A stretch of DNA of 62,645 nt, from assembly GCA_002310115.1 (NCBI GenBank), contig DBYI01000087.1, positions 1 through 62,645 of the forward strand. Direction: 5' to 3'. How positions within the stretch are numbered: the first letter of the stretch is position 1; the number at the start of each line of letters is the position of its first letter. Under the pieces are notes generated by a model. It saw only the letters and a list, made by a program, of their open reading frames with translations, was not told the origin of the DNA and did not search any database. Below are positions 1 to 7,538 of the stretch, piece after piece. The stretch is from Ruminococcus flavefaciens (lineage in GTDB: Bacteria > Bacillota > Clostridia > Oscillospirales > Ruminococcaceae). Made by a program: the position numbers and the translations under genes.

Positions 1-1116
1 GTCAGGAAGTCCGAGAGATTTCTTGATTTTTTCTTCATCAAACCAATATATTATCTCATTACTGCCGGACATATCCTTTAATACTGCCATTACATCCTCA
101 GGAATGTTGTCGCTTAAATAAGGCATTGGATCCAAAAGGAAATTGTTTTGAGTATTATTTGTGGTATGAACATGAGATTTTTTGATACCCTTCAATTCAA
201 ACAGAGCTTGTATCTCTTCCACAGTCATACTGCGGATATCCTCGAAAGTAAAGTTCTTATCGGCTTGAATATTAAGATTTTCTGATGTATCAGAATTGGA
301 AGGCTGAGTATCAATCTTATAATCAGACCAATAATTCTTTTTCATGTAGATATTAACTTCTTTTGGTTCTGAACTCGAATAAATAAAATCATTATCTGAT
401 TTTTCTTCGTCTATCACATAAGTAAATCCGTCATGTTCTATTCCAATATGACTTATATGATACATATAATTTCCTGCAACAACATTTTCAAATGTATGCG
501 GATTGCTTTGTGCTGTATTCCAGCTTCCCGTAATAAAAGTTCCACCAAAAAAAACGCTCATGTCAGAAGTTGAAGTTTTTGAACTTTCTTCTTTCGGAGC
601 ATAGTTCGTTATGTATGAACGGTACATTTCAAAATTTGATTTTCCACCTGCTCTGTCTTCTGTAAACAATTCGTTGGTTTCTTCGTCAATGACAGTCACC
701 GTTATAGTTCCATACTCAACTTTATTTTTAATTGGGCGCTTCTGCATATATACCGTTACATTTTGAGTATCAGCACCTTCTTCAAATTGAAAGAACACGT
801 TGGGCTTACAATCGCTTATTTCATAATAATATCCACCATATATCATGCCATCATTATCATATGTAATAAAGTATGAATGGTGTTTAGGTACATTTTTAAT
901 AATATATGGGTTACTTTCTGAAGCATCCCATTTATCATCAACCATTGTCATACCAAATTTACTGTGCTCTTTGAACAACTCATTGGTCTCTTCGTCAATA
1001 ATAGTCACAACAATTTCACCGTATTCATAAATATCAAATGCATGAGAAAAAGGGCTGCTCATAAAAGATGAAGTTAATACCACTGACATAATTAATGACA
1101 GTATTCTCTTTTTCAT
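1..1116 (-). CDS. Secreted protein with two copies of a repeated module (partial, C-terminus off the left edge)
   Basis: The frame is open from an ATG at 1116 to base 1 (372 codons), so the end is missing. A GGAGTG ribosome site lies just upstream. The first ~25 residues (MKKRILSLIMSVVLTSS...) are a basic-hydrophobic signal peptide. The mature part contains the phrase DEETNELF twice (near residues 39 and 125), each time in a TVxVIDEETNELF context followed by a W-rich stretch (WDASESNPY and WNTAQSNPH). This indicates an internally duplicated beta-rich module, perhaps like SpaA/prealbumin-type adhesin domains, but no family was recognised. Function unknown; the secreted location is well supported. 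Confidence 0.75.
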   Translation of the reverse strand, partial: MKKRILSLIMSVVLTSSFMSSPFSHAFDIYEYGEIVVTIIDEETNELFKEHSKFGMTMVDDKWDASESNPYIIKNVPKHHSYFITYDNDGMIYGGYYYEISDCKPNVFFQFEEGADTQNVTVYMQKRPIKNKVEYGTITVTVIDEETNELFTEDRAGGKSNFEMYRSYITNYAPKEESSKTSTSDMSVFFGGTFITGSWNTAQSNPHTFENVVAGNYMYHISHIGIEHDGFTYVIDEEKSDNDFIYSSSEPKEVNIYMKKNYWSDYKIDTQPSNSDTSENLNIQADKNFTFEDIRSMTVEEIQALFELKGIKKSHVHTTNNTQNNFLLDPMPYLSDNIPEDVMAVLKDMSGSNEIIYWFDEEKIKKSLGLPD

Positions 1117-1259
1117 AAAATACACTCCTTTTATATATTGATGCCCGATTCCCTTTCTGTATTTATCTCATTTCTTTTTCGCACCTTAATCACGTACATT
1201 TTGTCACTTTAATAATACTATATATTTAGCGAAAAATCAATACTTCAAGAAAATAATTA

Positions 1260-1754
1260 TCATTTCACCCCCCGTGTAAAAACATTTATTATATCAGCAG
1301 AGCAGTCCTCTTTTTGCTGTATTTCACTGTACATCTGCCTGCAATATGCAGGCAACGTCAGACTCCACGGCATAACAGAGTCAAGTTGTATTTGGGTAGG
1401 ATTTTTGTCCCATTCAGGCATTAATGTCAGTAAGTAAAACAAATATCCGTAAACATCAAGGTTATTCCTTTTTGCTGTTTCTATGATACTCATAACAGCT
1501 GCGCTTGCAGCAGCACCATTTTCTGTATCACTGAAAAGAAAATTTTTACGATTGATAACATACGGCTTTACTGTTCGTTCAGCAAGGTTATTTGTCATTT
1601 CCACCTTAGGATTGCTCAGGAACAGATATAGTTTTTCTTTCTGATTCAGGGCATAAGTTATCGCCGTGCCAAGGGCAGAGCCTTTGCTCGGTCTTAGAGT
1701 GCTTATTATCTCATATACTTCATCCAGAAGAGGCTTTACCTTGCTCTGTCGCAT
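1260..1754 (-). pseudogene. tnpC: IS66 family transposase, C-terminal fragment
   Basis: This frame encodes 164 residues matching the C-terminal third of IS66 TnpC transposases: NNLAERTVKPYVINRKNFLF, then the helix with SIIETAKRNNLDVYGYLFYL and a PW-containing tail. IS66 TnpC is usually about 500 residues, so the N-terminal two thirds with most of the DDE site are absent. No tnpA or tnpB lies nearby. It is a dead remnant marking past IS activity at the left flank of the mobilizable element. Confidence 0.85.
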
Positions 1755-1822
1755 TTCAAGTATATCATCGAAAGAGTATTTTTATTTGCTCAGCGTAAGG
1801 GCTGGGTTTGGTTGGCGCTTAC

Positions 1823-1855
1823 AAAATAAGTCCCGGAAATTGATTTTCGGGACTT
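1823..1855 (-). terminator. Hairpin terminator between the IS66 remnant and the mobile element
   Basis: AAGTCCCGGAAA pairs with TTTTCGGGACTT around a short loop. On the minus strand it is followed by ATTTTGT, so it could stop leftward transcription from the mobile element. Confidence 0.5.
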
Positions 1856-2098
1856 CTCTTTGTTCATTTATTCATTGTATTATTTCATGATATTCCTGTC
1901 TGCAAAAATGAGCAAAAATCGCTAAAAATCATTGTAAATAAATAGCTCTCAAATGACGTAATACTAGCGATTAATCGAGATTGCATAAGATTGCCAAAAA
2001 GTGATTGGGCACGTTCACTTTGTATATGTTTTGCCCCCATGAAAAACCAATTCCTAATAATAATGTATATGCCCTAACTAACACAAGGGATATATACT

Positions 2099-2269
2099 TC
2101 AAGCACTATCTATCATATTTTTGACTACGTTGAGCAGCTTGTTTTCAAGCTGCTCTTTTGCGTTTTCTTCAAAATGAACGTCAACGATATAGGTCACATT
2201 CCCTATTTTCCTTACAAGTGAAGGTGATGACTGTGCATTGCTAACTTCTATATTGTTCTGATTATTCAT
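2099..2269 (-). CDS. tnpW: TnpW-type small transposon protein
   Basis: This 56-residue ORF starts at an ATG with an AAAGGAG site 8-9 bases upstream. It carries the features of the small TnpW proteins at the distal end of Tn4451-type elements: a polar N-terminus, VRKIGNVTYIVDVHFEENAK in the middle and a Leu-rich tail. Its role is not established in the family. It follows the VirE-like gene on the same strand and is the last gene before the left end, matching the tnpX...tnpZ-tnpW order of Tn4451. Identification rests on the pattern and position. Confidence 0.7.
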   Translation of the reverse strand: MNNQNNIEVSNAQSSPSLVRKIGNVTYIVDVHFEENAKEQLENKLLNVVKNMIDSA

Positions 2270-2321
2270 AAAAACTCCTTTCGAACTGACAACGGACTAA
2301 TAATAACGTATAAACATAATA

Positions 2322-3695
2322 CTATGGATATATCTGCTCATACGTATTTGGCTGGACAGGCTCATTTGCAGGTTTGATGCGTTCCCATCCCTTCTGTCTG
2401 CCATAATCTGCAAAATATCTGGGATTGGAGAATGCTTTCCATCCTTGAATGCTATGGTTCATGATATCATTAATCTCTCTGATTTCCCATTGCTTAGGCT
2501 CCTCGTAGCTGCTATGCTTCAATGCTTCGGTGTACAGTTGTTTGGAGCATACAGTATTCCCATAATATTTGTCAAGGAATGCTTGAATCATACCTGACTT
2601 TGTGTCCTCAGGCATGAAGTTCTGCTGTATAACGGCAAGCTGTTTCTGCATATCATGATCAAGAGTGAGGCTATAATTACCTGAACGATAAATGATCATC
2701 GCTTCCGCCCAAAGCTGTTCAATATATTGCCGTGAACGCTTCTCGTCTCCAAGAATATGACATTCAGCCCTTTCTGGGTAAACCATAACAGGAAGAAAGC
2801 GCCTGTTTCCTGTTCTGTCAAGTGGAAGGAAATCCAGACTATTTGATGTTCCCTGAAAAACACACTGTCTTAGGCGGTCAACAGGATGCGTTTCATATGG
2901 TATCTTATAGTTATCCTTCTGCTTTGAGATAAATGCTTTTGTTTCCTCTATACTCTTTGCATTTGCTGTTGCAAGCATTTCTGACATCTCAATTATCCAG
3001 TGCCCCTGTAGCTTTCGGAATACGTTTTCATCATCAAGCTTTCTCAGGTCGTCTGAGAACCAATCGTCATTCATGGCAAGGAAACGAAAGAATGTTGATT
3101 TTCCTGCCCCTTGTCCCCCGACAAGGCAAAGCATGGTTTCAAATTTGCAGCCTGGACAGAATACTCTGTGAATTGCTCCAAGAAGTGTTATCTTCATGAC
3201 CTGATATGTGTATTCTGTTCTGTCTGCACCAAGAAAATGAGAAAGAACATTACGTATCCTCTCTGTACCATCCCATGAAAGCGAGTTAAGCTTATCTCGT
3301 ATAGGATGATATTTGTTTTCGTTTGCAGTGATACTGATAGCATCCTCGATTTTCTTTTCGCTCGATAATCCATAATTTGTTTCAAGATACAACTTAATAT
3401 ATCTTACATCAGTATCATTCAATGCTGTAGTAGTTCTGTCCCATGTCACCTTACGGACAATATCAACTTTTTCAGAAAGCATATTGAATGCAATAGCTCC
3501 TTTGAGCTTTTCATCATTTTGTAATACAGTAAGACAGTTTTGTATTGTGTTCTTCACTCCACCTTTCTCATGTTGAGTCAATTGTCCCTTTATTTCGTCA
3601 ACTGATAATTTGGTCGTCCCCAATACATCTATTGCCTGTTCCAACTGTTCTTTCTGCTCTGAACTTAAATCCTGCAATTCTACGTTCAAGTTCAC
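2322..3695 (-). CDS. VirE/VapE-family P-loop ATPase (mobile-element replication protein)
   Basis: This 457-residue protein resembles the virulence-associated E family (VapE/VirE, PF05272), helicase-like ATPases often paired with CHC2 primases in mobile elements. A Walker A motif (VGGQGAGKST) is at residues 192-201, a WIIEMSEM Walker B-like segment near 233-240, and the family phrase LSWDGTERI near 139-147. The start at 3695 overlaps the upstream primase gene by about 98 bp in another frame. The C-terminal part after residue 390 looks like a small DNA-binding wing. It probably supports replication of the element after mobilization. Confidence 0.8.
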   Translation of the reverse strand: MNLNVELQDLSSEQKEQLEQAIDVLGTTKLSVDEIKGQLTQHEKGGVKNTIQNCLTVLQNDEKLKGAIAFNMLSEKVDIVRKVTWDRTTTALNDTDVRYIKLYLETNYGLSSEKKIEDAISITANENKYHPIRDKLNSLSWDGTERIRNVLSHFLGADRTEYTYQVMKITLLGAIHRVFCPGCKFETMLCLVGGQGAGKSTFFRFLAMNDDWFSDDLRKLDDENVFRKLQGHWIIEMSEMLATANAKSIEETKAFISKQKDNYKIPYETHPVDRLRQCVFQGTSNSLDFLPLDRTGNRRFLPVMVYPERAECHILGDEKRSRQYIEQLWAEAMIIYRSGNYSLTLDHDMQKQLAVIQQNFMPEDTKSGMIQAFLDKYYGNTVCSKQLYTEALKHSSYEEPKQWEIREINDIMNHSIQGWKAFSNPRYFADYGRQKGWERIKPANEPVQPNTYEQIYP

Positions 3696-4242
3696 TTACC
3701 TCCTTTGCATTTTCAATTATAATATTAGCCTTTTCTTTAGCTGAGCCTGTGGATAGTACATCAAGAATATGCTCAACATAATCAAGCTTAGTTAAACTTT
3801 CTATAAACAATGGGTTTGGCTCATCCTCTGGTTTCTTTGGCGCAAACTCACTTCTCCAGTTCTTCAGCAAATGAAAATAATCACAGAAAGCACGGAAAAC
3901 TCTGTTCTCAGCATTCCTGTACTTCTCAGTTTCTATTCTTTTGATGATACTTTGTTTATCAGGTTTGTACTTTTCTGAATTGTCATAGCTGATACCAAAG
4001 TCATAAGCAAGTTTCTGTGCAGCTTTCTTCGGTGAGAGATCAAATAACTTCTGAACAAAGTTTATTACATCACCATCCTCACCACATCCAAAACAATGGT
4101 ATCTTTTATCTACTTTCATTGATGGCGTACTATCATCATGAAACGGACAACATATCATGCCATTCCGCTTGACATCAAGCCCATAGTTTTCAGCTGCCTG
4201 AAAAGTCGTTACGTTTTCTTTTACGGATTGAAATAAATTCAA
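3598..4242 (-). CDS. CHC2 zinc-finger primase-like protein
   Basis: This 214-residue protein begins with a DnaG-type CHC2 zinc-binding domain: C32-P-F-H35 followed by HCFGCGEDGDVINFV with C50 and C53. The rest is charged and helical, without the TOPRIM catalytic domain of full primases. Such short CHC2 proteins commonly precede a VirE-like ATPase in mobilizable elements, as here, and are thought to prime element DNA synthesis. Its last 32 codons overlap the start of the VirE-like gene; its start lies 7 bases after the relaxase stop, so the three genes probably form one operon. Confidence 0.82.
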   Translation of the reverse strand: MNLFQSVKENVTTFQAAENYGLDVKRNGMICCPFHDDSTPSMKVDKRYHCFGCGEDGDVINFVQKLFDLSPKKAAQKLAYDFGISYDNSEKYKPDKQSIIKRIETEKYRNAENRVFRAFCDYFHLLKNWRSEFAPKKPEDEPNPLFIESLTKLDYVEHILDVLSTGSAKEKANIIIENAKEVSELERRIAGFKFRAERTVGTGNRCIGDDQIIS

Positions 4243-4248
4243 TAATCA

Positions 4249-5817
4249 TCACTCCAGTTCTTCATTTTTCTTAACTTCTGTTGTGTGTGCAGATGATTTT
4301 TCACACTCTTTTTTGCACTGCGATATTCTTTCTACAACAGATTTTTTCTCCTCGGTTGTCGGTAGTTCGTTGTCAAGCGGTATGACCTTGCTGATATAAT
4401 AACGAACATCTTTTAAAGGATTAATCTGTTCATAAAGCTTCTCAAGCTCAGTCTGTAAACTGTCACGCTCAAATCGAAGAAACTTTATTTCTGTCTTGAA
4501 TGTGTCATAATTTACGTGCTCATCGAGACTCTGCTTCTTCAGATATCGTACTGCCTTGTTGTATTCGTCAAGCTCTGACCTGTGCTCTTCGACATACTTT
4601 TCCTTCTTAGATTTCCATTGAATTTTCACATATTTGTTATGAACAGGTGAGAGTTTTTCAATTGTATCATGACTTTTCAGTATCACGGAAAGTGCCTTGA
4701 TACGATTTTCTTTTTTACGCATTTCGGTTCGGATTCTGTTAGCATTTGATCTCAGTTTCGCCAGTTCTTTATCAAGATCAGAGATGGAAACAATATTACT
4801 TCGACTTACATGATTGATAACCTCAACAATTTTGCGAAGGTCTTTAACTCCTGCATTTTGCTGTGCAAACTTATTCCAGTCCTTTCGTTCTTCATCACGG
4901 ATTTTCAGATAATCAAATAACAGATCGATTACCGTCAGTTCTTTTTTGTACTGAACTCTGAGTTTCTTCTTTTCCTCTGATATTTTCTTTATCCATTCAC
5001 GTAGTGATGCGATTGTTTTCTTTATGGCTGCCATCAGAGCATTAGACTTTTTAATATCACGGTTAAGATCTCCTATTAAAGTATGCACTCCTCGCTTTTC
5101 CATTTGAAATACTGCCGCCCCCATGTGAACTGTCGGAGCTTTGTCTGTAATCCCCTGACGTTCAAAAGAACGAAGATCAACACATTCACAGCATTTATTT
5201 CTTTCAAGAAATAAATTGCTATTAACTTCCCATGCGTGTCGCCATTCTTCTGCTTTACTCTGTTCATTCCAGTCAACGGTATTCTCCTTATGAGACTTCC
5301 ATTCACCAGAAGGAAGTCTTATACGTTCACCGTTTCTGTCTAAGTCATAGACCTTTCTTGACTTTGGCAACCACTTTCCATGCTCGTCTATGGCTCTCAT
5401 GGTCAGCATGATATGTGCATGAGGATTACCGTCGTCTTTATCGTGAAGAGCAATGTCAACACACATTCCTTTATCAGCAAACTGCTCTTTGCAGTATTTC
5501 TGTAATAGCATTATCTGTTCTTCTCGTGGTATCTCTTTTGGTAACGCAAGAACTATACGTCTTGCAAGCTGTGAATTCCATTGTTTTTCATTCATTTCTA
5601 CTGCATTCCATAGCTTTTCCCTGTCTTTGTATTCAGGCGGAGCATTCGCAGGAAGCATTATCTCTGTGTAAACAATACCTTTTTTCTCTGTATAGGATTT
5701 TCGTTTCTGATCATATTCGGAGAATAAACTCTCGCCACTTTGATATGCAGCACCTGCAACAGCAGATTGACCTTTACTGCGCTTACATATTGTTATCTTA
5801 AAATGCGGACACGGCAA
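4249..5817 (-). CDS. mobA: MOBQ-family relaxase (MobA/MobL, TnpZ-like), TTG start
   Basis: This relaxase nicks oriT and stays bound to the transferred strand. The N-terminal ~220 residues match MobA/MobL: YQSGE with the candidate catalytic Tyr25, then GNPHAHIMLTMR with metal-binding H133 and H135. Residues ~270-500 are a long charged coiled-coil region. The reading frame extends upstream to 5943, but the best start is TTG at 5817 (protein LPCPHFKIT...), placed after an AGGAG site; the nearby ATG is out of frame. A likely oriT lies about 170 bp upstream. Length (522 residues) is normal for the family. Confidence 0.88.
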   Translation of the reverse strand: MPCPHFKITICKRSKGQSAVAGAAYQSGESLFSEYDQKRKSYTEKKGIVYTEIMLPANAPPEYKDREKLWNAVEMNEKQWNSQLARRIVLALPKEIPREEQIMLLQKYCKEQFADKGMCVDIALHDKDDGNPHAHIMLTMRAIDEHGKWLPKSRKVYDLDRNGERIRLPSGEWKSHKENTVDWNEQSKAEEWRHAWEVNSNLFLERNKCCECVDLRSFERQGITDKAPTVHMGAAVFQMEKRGVHTLIGDLNRDIKKSNALMAAIKKTIASLREWIKKISEEKKKLRVQYKKELTVIDLLFDYLKIRDEERKDWNKFAQQNAGVKDLRKIVEVINHVSRSNIVSISDLDKELAKLRSNANRIRTEMRKKENRIKALSVILKSHDTIEKLSPVHNKYVKIQWKSKKEKYVEEHRSELDEYNKAVRYLKKQSLDEHVNYDTFKTEIKFLRFERDSLQTELEKLYEQINPLKDVRYYISKVIPLDNELPTTEEKKSVVERISQCKKECEKSSAHTTEVKKNEELE

Positions 5818-5986
5818 ATCATTCACTCCTTTCAGACATAAAAACAGACCGACTATTTTGATAATAATCGGTCTGATATGCGGATTTGATTTTATTGGGG
5901 TAGGTTGCAACAGCAACCGCAGGGGCAAAGCCACTGTGAGCATTTATGCTCGGCTCTCTGCAAGAGGCTTTCGGCAGAACGCAATG

Positions 5987-6016
5987 CACCAACTCTGTCG
6001 GTGTATAATTGCGCCC
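5987..6016. other. oriT: Putative origin of transfer (IncQ/RSF1010-like oriT)
   Basis: An imperfect inverted repeat, CACCAAC-TCT-GTCGGTG (5987-6003), is followed after a short AT spacer by TAATTGCGCCCTT. Inverted repeat plus TAAxTGCG/CCCT is the known layout of MOBQ oriT sites such as R1162/RSF1010, with nicking between G and C; here that would be near 6013/6014. It lies just upstream of the MOBQ relaxase. A second inverted repeat with CCCTTGT and ACAAGGG arms follows at 6014-6032, and another (CAGACCGA/TCGGTCTG) is at 5846-5876. The assignment is by pattern, not tested. Confidence 0.7.
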
Positions 6017-6019
6017 TTG

Positions 6020-6331
6020 TTATTCACAAGGGTCTTCTGAAAAGCTTTTTTCAAGAAATTTTCTGAGAATTGCCTTTACATCTTCATGAGAAAAAGCAAC
6101 ATCAAGAACAGTCTTTACCTGTTCGGTGCTGAGCAAATCAGGCTCAATAAGCTTTATACCAAGAAGTGCTCCATGCTCACAAAGTCTGTGAGTTCTCTGA
6201 GCTCGTGTAAGGCTCTTCATCTGTTTTTCCATAGCCTTGTTCTTCTGCTCGGCAGCTATTGCTTTCTGACGATTGACAGCAATACTGCTCTCAAGTTTTT
6301 TCAGACGATTCCTGTATTCTTTTTCAGTCAT
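6020..6331 (-). CDS. DUF3847 family mobile-element protein
   Basis: This 103-residue protein (MTEKEYRNRLKKLESSIAVN...) is mostly helical and highly charged, with a predicted coiled coil over residues 1-45, and matches DUF3847 proteins found immediately upstream of MobA relaxases. The start at 6331 is preceded by a perfect GGAGGTG site; the longer frame to 6376 lacks one. Its location next to oriT suggests a relaxosome accessory or regulator, which is an inference. A truncated second copy of its 5-prime end exists at 7092-7211. Confidence 0.78.
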   Translation of the reverse strand: MTEKEYRNRLKKLESSIAVNRQKAIAAEQKNKAMEKQMKSLTRAQRTHRLCEHGALLGIKLIEPDLLSTEQVKTVLDVAFSHEDVKAILRKFLEKSFSEDPCE

Positions 6332-6370
6332 AGTTTTCACCTCCTTTGACAACGGACAACCGACAACGGA
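6241..6370. repeat. 130-bp direct repeat, copy A (DUF3847 5-prime end and leader)
   Basis: The 5-prime part of the DUF3847 gene plus its ribosome site and upstream segment (CAACGGACAACCGACAACGGA) recurs almost unchanged at 7121-7250. The two copies flank the opposite-strand secreted-protein gene. Confidence 0.85.
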
Positions 6371-6493
6371 TATCAAAAATCAAAAAATAATTTGTAAATT
6401 TTCAAATTACTGTTACACTTTGCTTGGAAGCTGCGTTATTATAAATGGAGGTTAATAATAACCTTTAATTTTAATGTAAAGGAAGTAAAACAA

Positions 6494-6928
6494 ATGAAAA
6501 ACGTAGTTAAAAAGATTGCCAGCATAGCTATGGCATGTACTCTTCTCGGAACAGGTTCAGCAGTAACAAAGACGATTTCACCTAAGTCAAGTTGCATACT
6601 TACAGCAGATGCAGCAAGATTCTGCAGAGAAGCTGATAGTACTGATTATGAAGTTCATAGTTTAAATAAAAGGAAAGATTACTTCATGACTTATACAAAA
6701 GTAGATGGTAGAAAATCGCCAAATATTAATGCGCCAATAGAGAAACATTTTCCAAGTTATTATTACTTCGTTGTAACTGGTAGAGAAGTACATAGGCAAA
6801 CCTATCATGGCTATTATTCAGATGAAATGTGGGTACAAGCAAGATATGGAGGATGGGTTCCAGTTTATATAAATGTATACTATACAAAACCAGACTGGTG
6901 GGGAGGCTCATTTGAACATTGGACTTGA
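6494..6928 (+). CDS. Small secreted Tyr/Trp-rich protein, cargo of the mobile element
   Basis: This 144-residue protein has a clear signal peptide (MKNVVKKIASIAMACTLLGT, cleavage probably after an ADA-type site near residues 38-41) and a mature part of about 105 residues rich in Tyr, Trp and His (HGYYSDEMWVQARYGGW; ends WWGGSFEHWT). GGAAG precedes the ATG. It is on the opposite strand from every other element gene and is flanked by two direct repeats, so it is probably cargo. Two Cys are present, one in the signal region. No family recognised; the size and aromatic composition would fit a secreted bacteriocin-like or surface protein, but that is speculative. Confidence 0.75.
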   Translation: MKNVVKKIASIAMACTLLGTGSAVTKTISPKSSCILTADAARFCREADSTDYEVHSLNKRKDYFMTYTKVDGRKSPNINAPIEKHFPSYYYFVVTGREVHRQTYHGYYSDEMWVQARYGGWVPVYINVYYTKPDWWGGSFEHWT

Positions 6929-6947
6929 TAATGCAAAAAGGATAATG

Positions 6948-6982
6948 AAAAAGCTCTTGTTTAAAAAACAGGAGCTTTTTCT
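6948..6982 (+). terminator. Intrinsic terminator of the secreted cargo gene
   Basis: AAAAGCTC and GGAGCTTTTT arms surround an A/T-rich segment and end in a T run directly downstream of the stop at 6928. Confidence 0.7.
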
Positions 6983-7091
6983 TATAAATGTAATATCATT
7001 ACACAAAACTGTAGTAAACAGAGGTATATAGAGAGAACCCTGAACCAAAACGTATTTTGAACACACAGCCACTCATCCTCCTGTGATATCG

Positions 7092-7211
7092 TCACATATC
7101 AACCTTAGGTGTTACTTTTTTCTTTTGCTCGGCAACTATTGCTTTCTGACTATTGACAGCAATACTACTCTCAAGTTTTTTCAGACGATTTCTGTATTCT
7201 TCTTCAGACAT
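7092..7211 (-). pseudogene. Truncated duplicate of the DUF3847 gene
   Basis: The ORF of 39 codons begins MSEEEYRNRLKKLESSIAVN, nearly identical to the start of the intact DUF3847 gene, keeps its CTCACCTCC-type ribosome site, then diverges into KKKVTPKVDM and stops. It is part of the 130-bp duplication. It lacks about 65 residues and is almost surely non-functional. Confidence 0.75.
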
Positions 7212-7250
7212 AGTTCTCACCTCCCTTGACAACGAGCAACCGACAACGGA
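7121..7250. repeat. 130-bp direct repeat, copy B
   Basis: This segment repeats 6241-6370 with a few substitutions. It ends in CAACGAGCAACCGACAACGGA. The copies lie about 880 bp apart, bracketing the secreted cargo gene. Confidence 0.85.
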
Positions 7251-7251
7251 C

Positions 7252-7282
7252 ATAAAAAAACCGCCTTATTATAGACGGTTTA
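7252..7282 (-). terminator. Terminator after the small ORF
   Basis: AACCGCC and GACGGTT arms, read on the minus strand, are followed by a run of T. The hairpin begins at the stop codon of the 7280-7453 ORF. Confidence 0.6.
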
Positions 7283-7453
7283 TCTATTAAACTCTGATGC
7301 TTTTTTTAGTTCTTTTTCATTATAAGCTTTTATAATTGCGTCTTTCTTTTTTATATCTTCGGGAGCATTTGCAATAAGATGAAAATTTTTATCATAATAC
7401 GGTTTAACTTCATCGTATAATTTTGAAATTTCAGGGGTCAATATAATTCTCAT
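7280..7453 (-). CDS. Small hypothetical protein downstream of tnpX
   Basis: This 57-residue ORF (MRIILTPEISKLYDEVKPYY..., ending KKASEFNR) starts at an ATG with a strong AAAGGAGTG site. It is acidic-basic and helical with no Cys. It lies 85 bp after tnpX on the same strand and ends at a terminator, so it looks like a real gene of the element. No function can be given. Confidence 0.6.
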   Translation of the reverse strand: MRIILTPEISKLYDEVKPYYDKNFHLIANAPEDIKKKDAIIKAYNEKELKKASEFNR

Positions 7454-7538
7454 CTTATCACTCCTTTCAAAAGTTTTTCGGCTTTCAGTTTATGATATTA
7501 TATCACCATACTCTGAACTTGTCAATTCAGCAGAAGTT

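Noticed and set aside
5858..6040. 60-codon ORF opposite the relaxase leader
   Set aside because: It lies across the oriT candidate and its inverted repeats; no family-like sequence.
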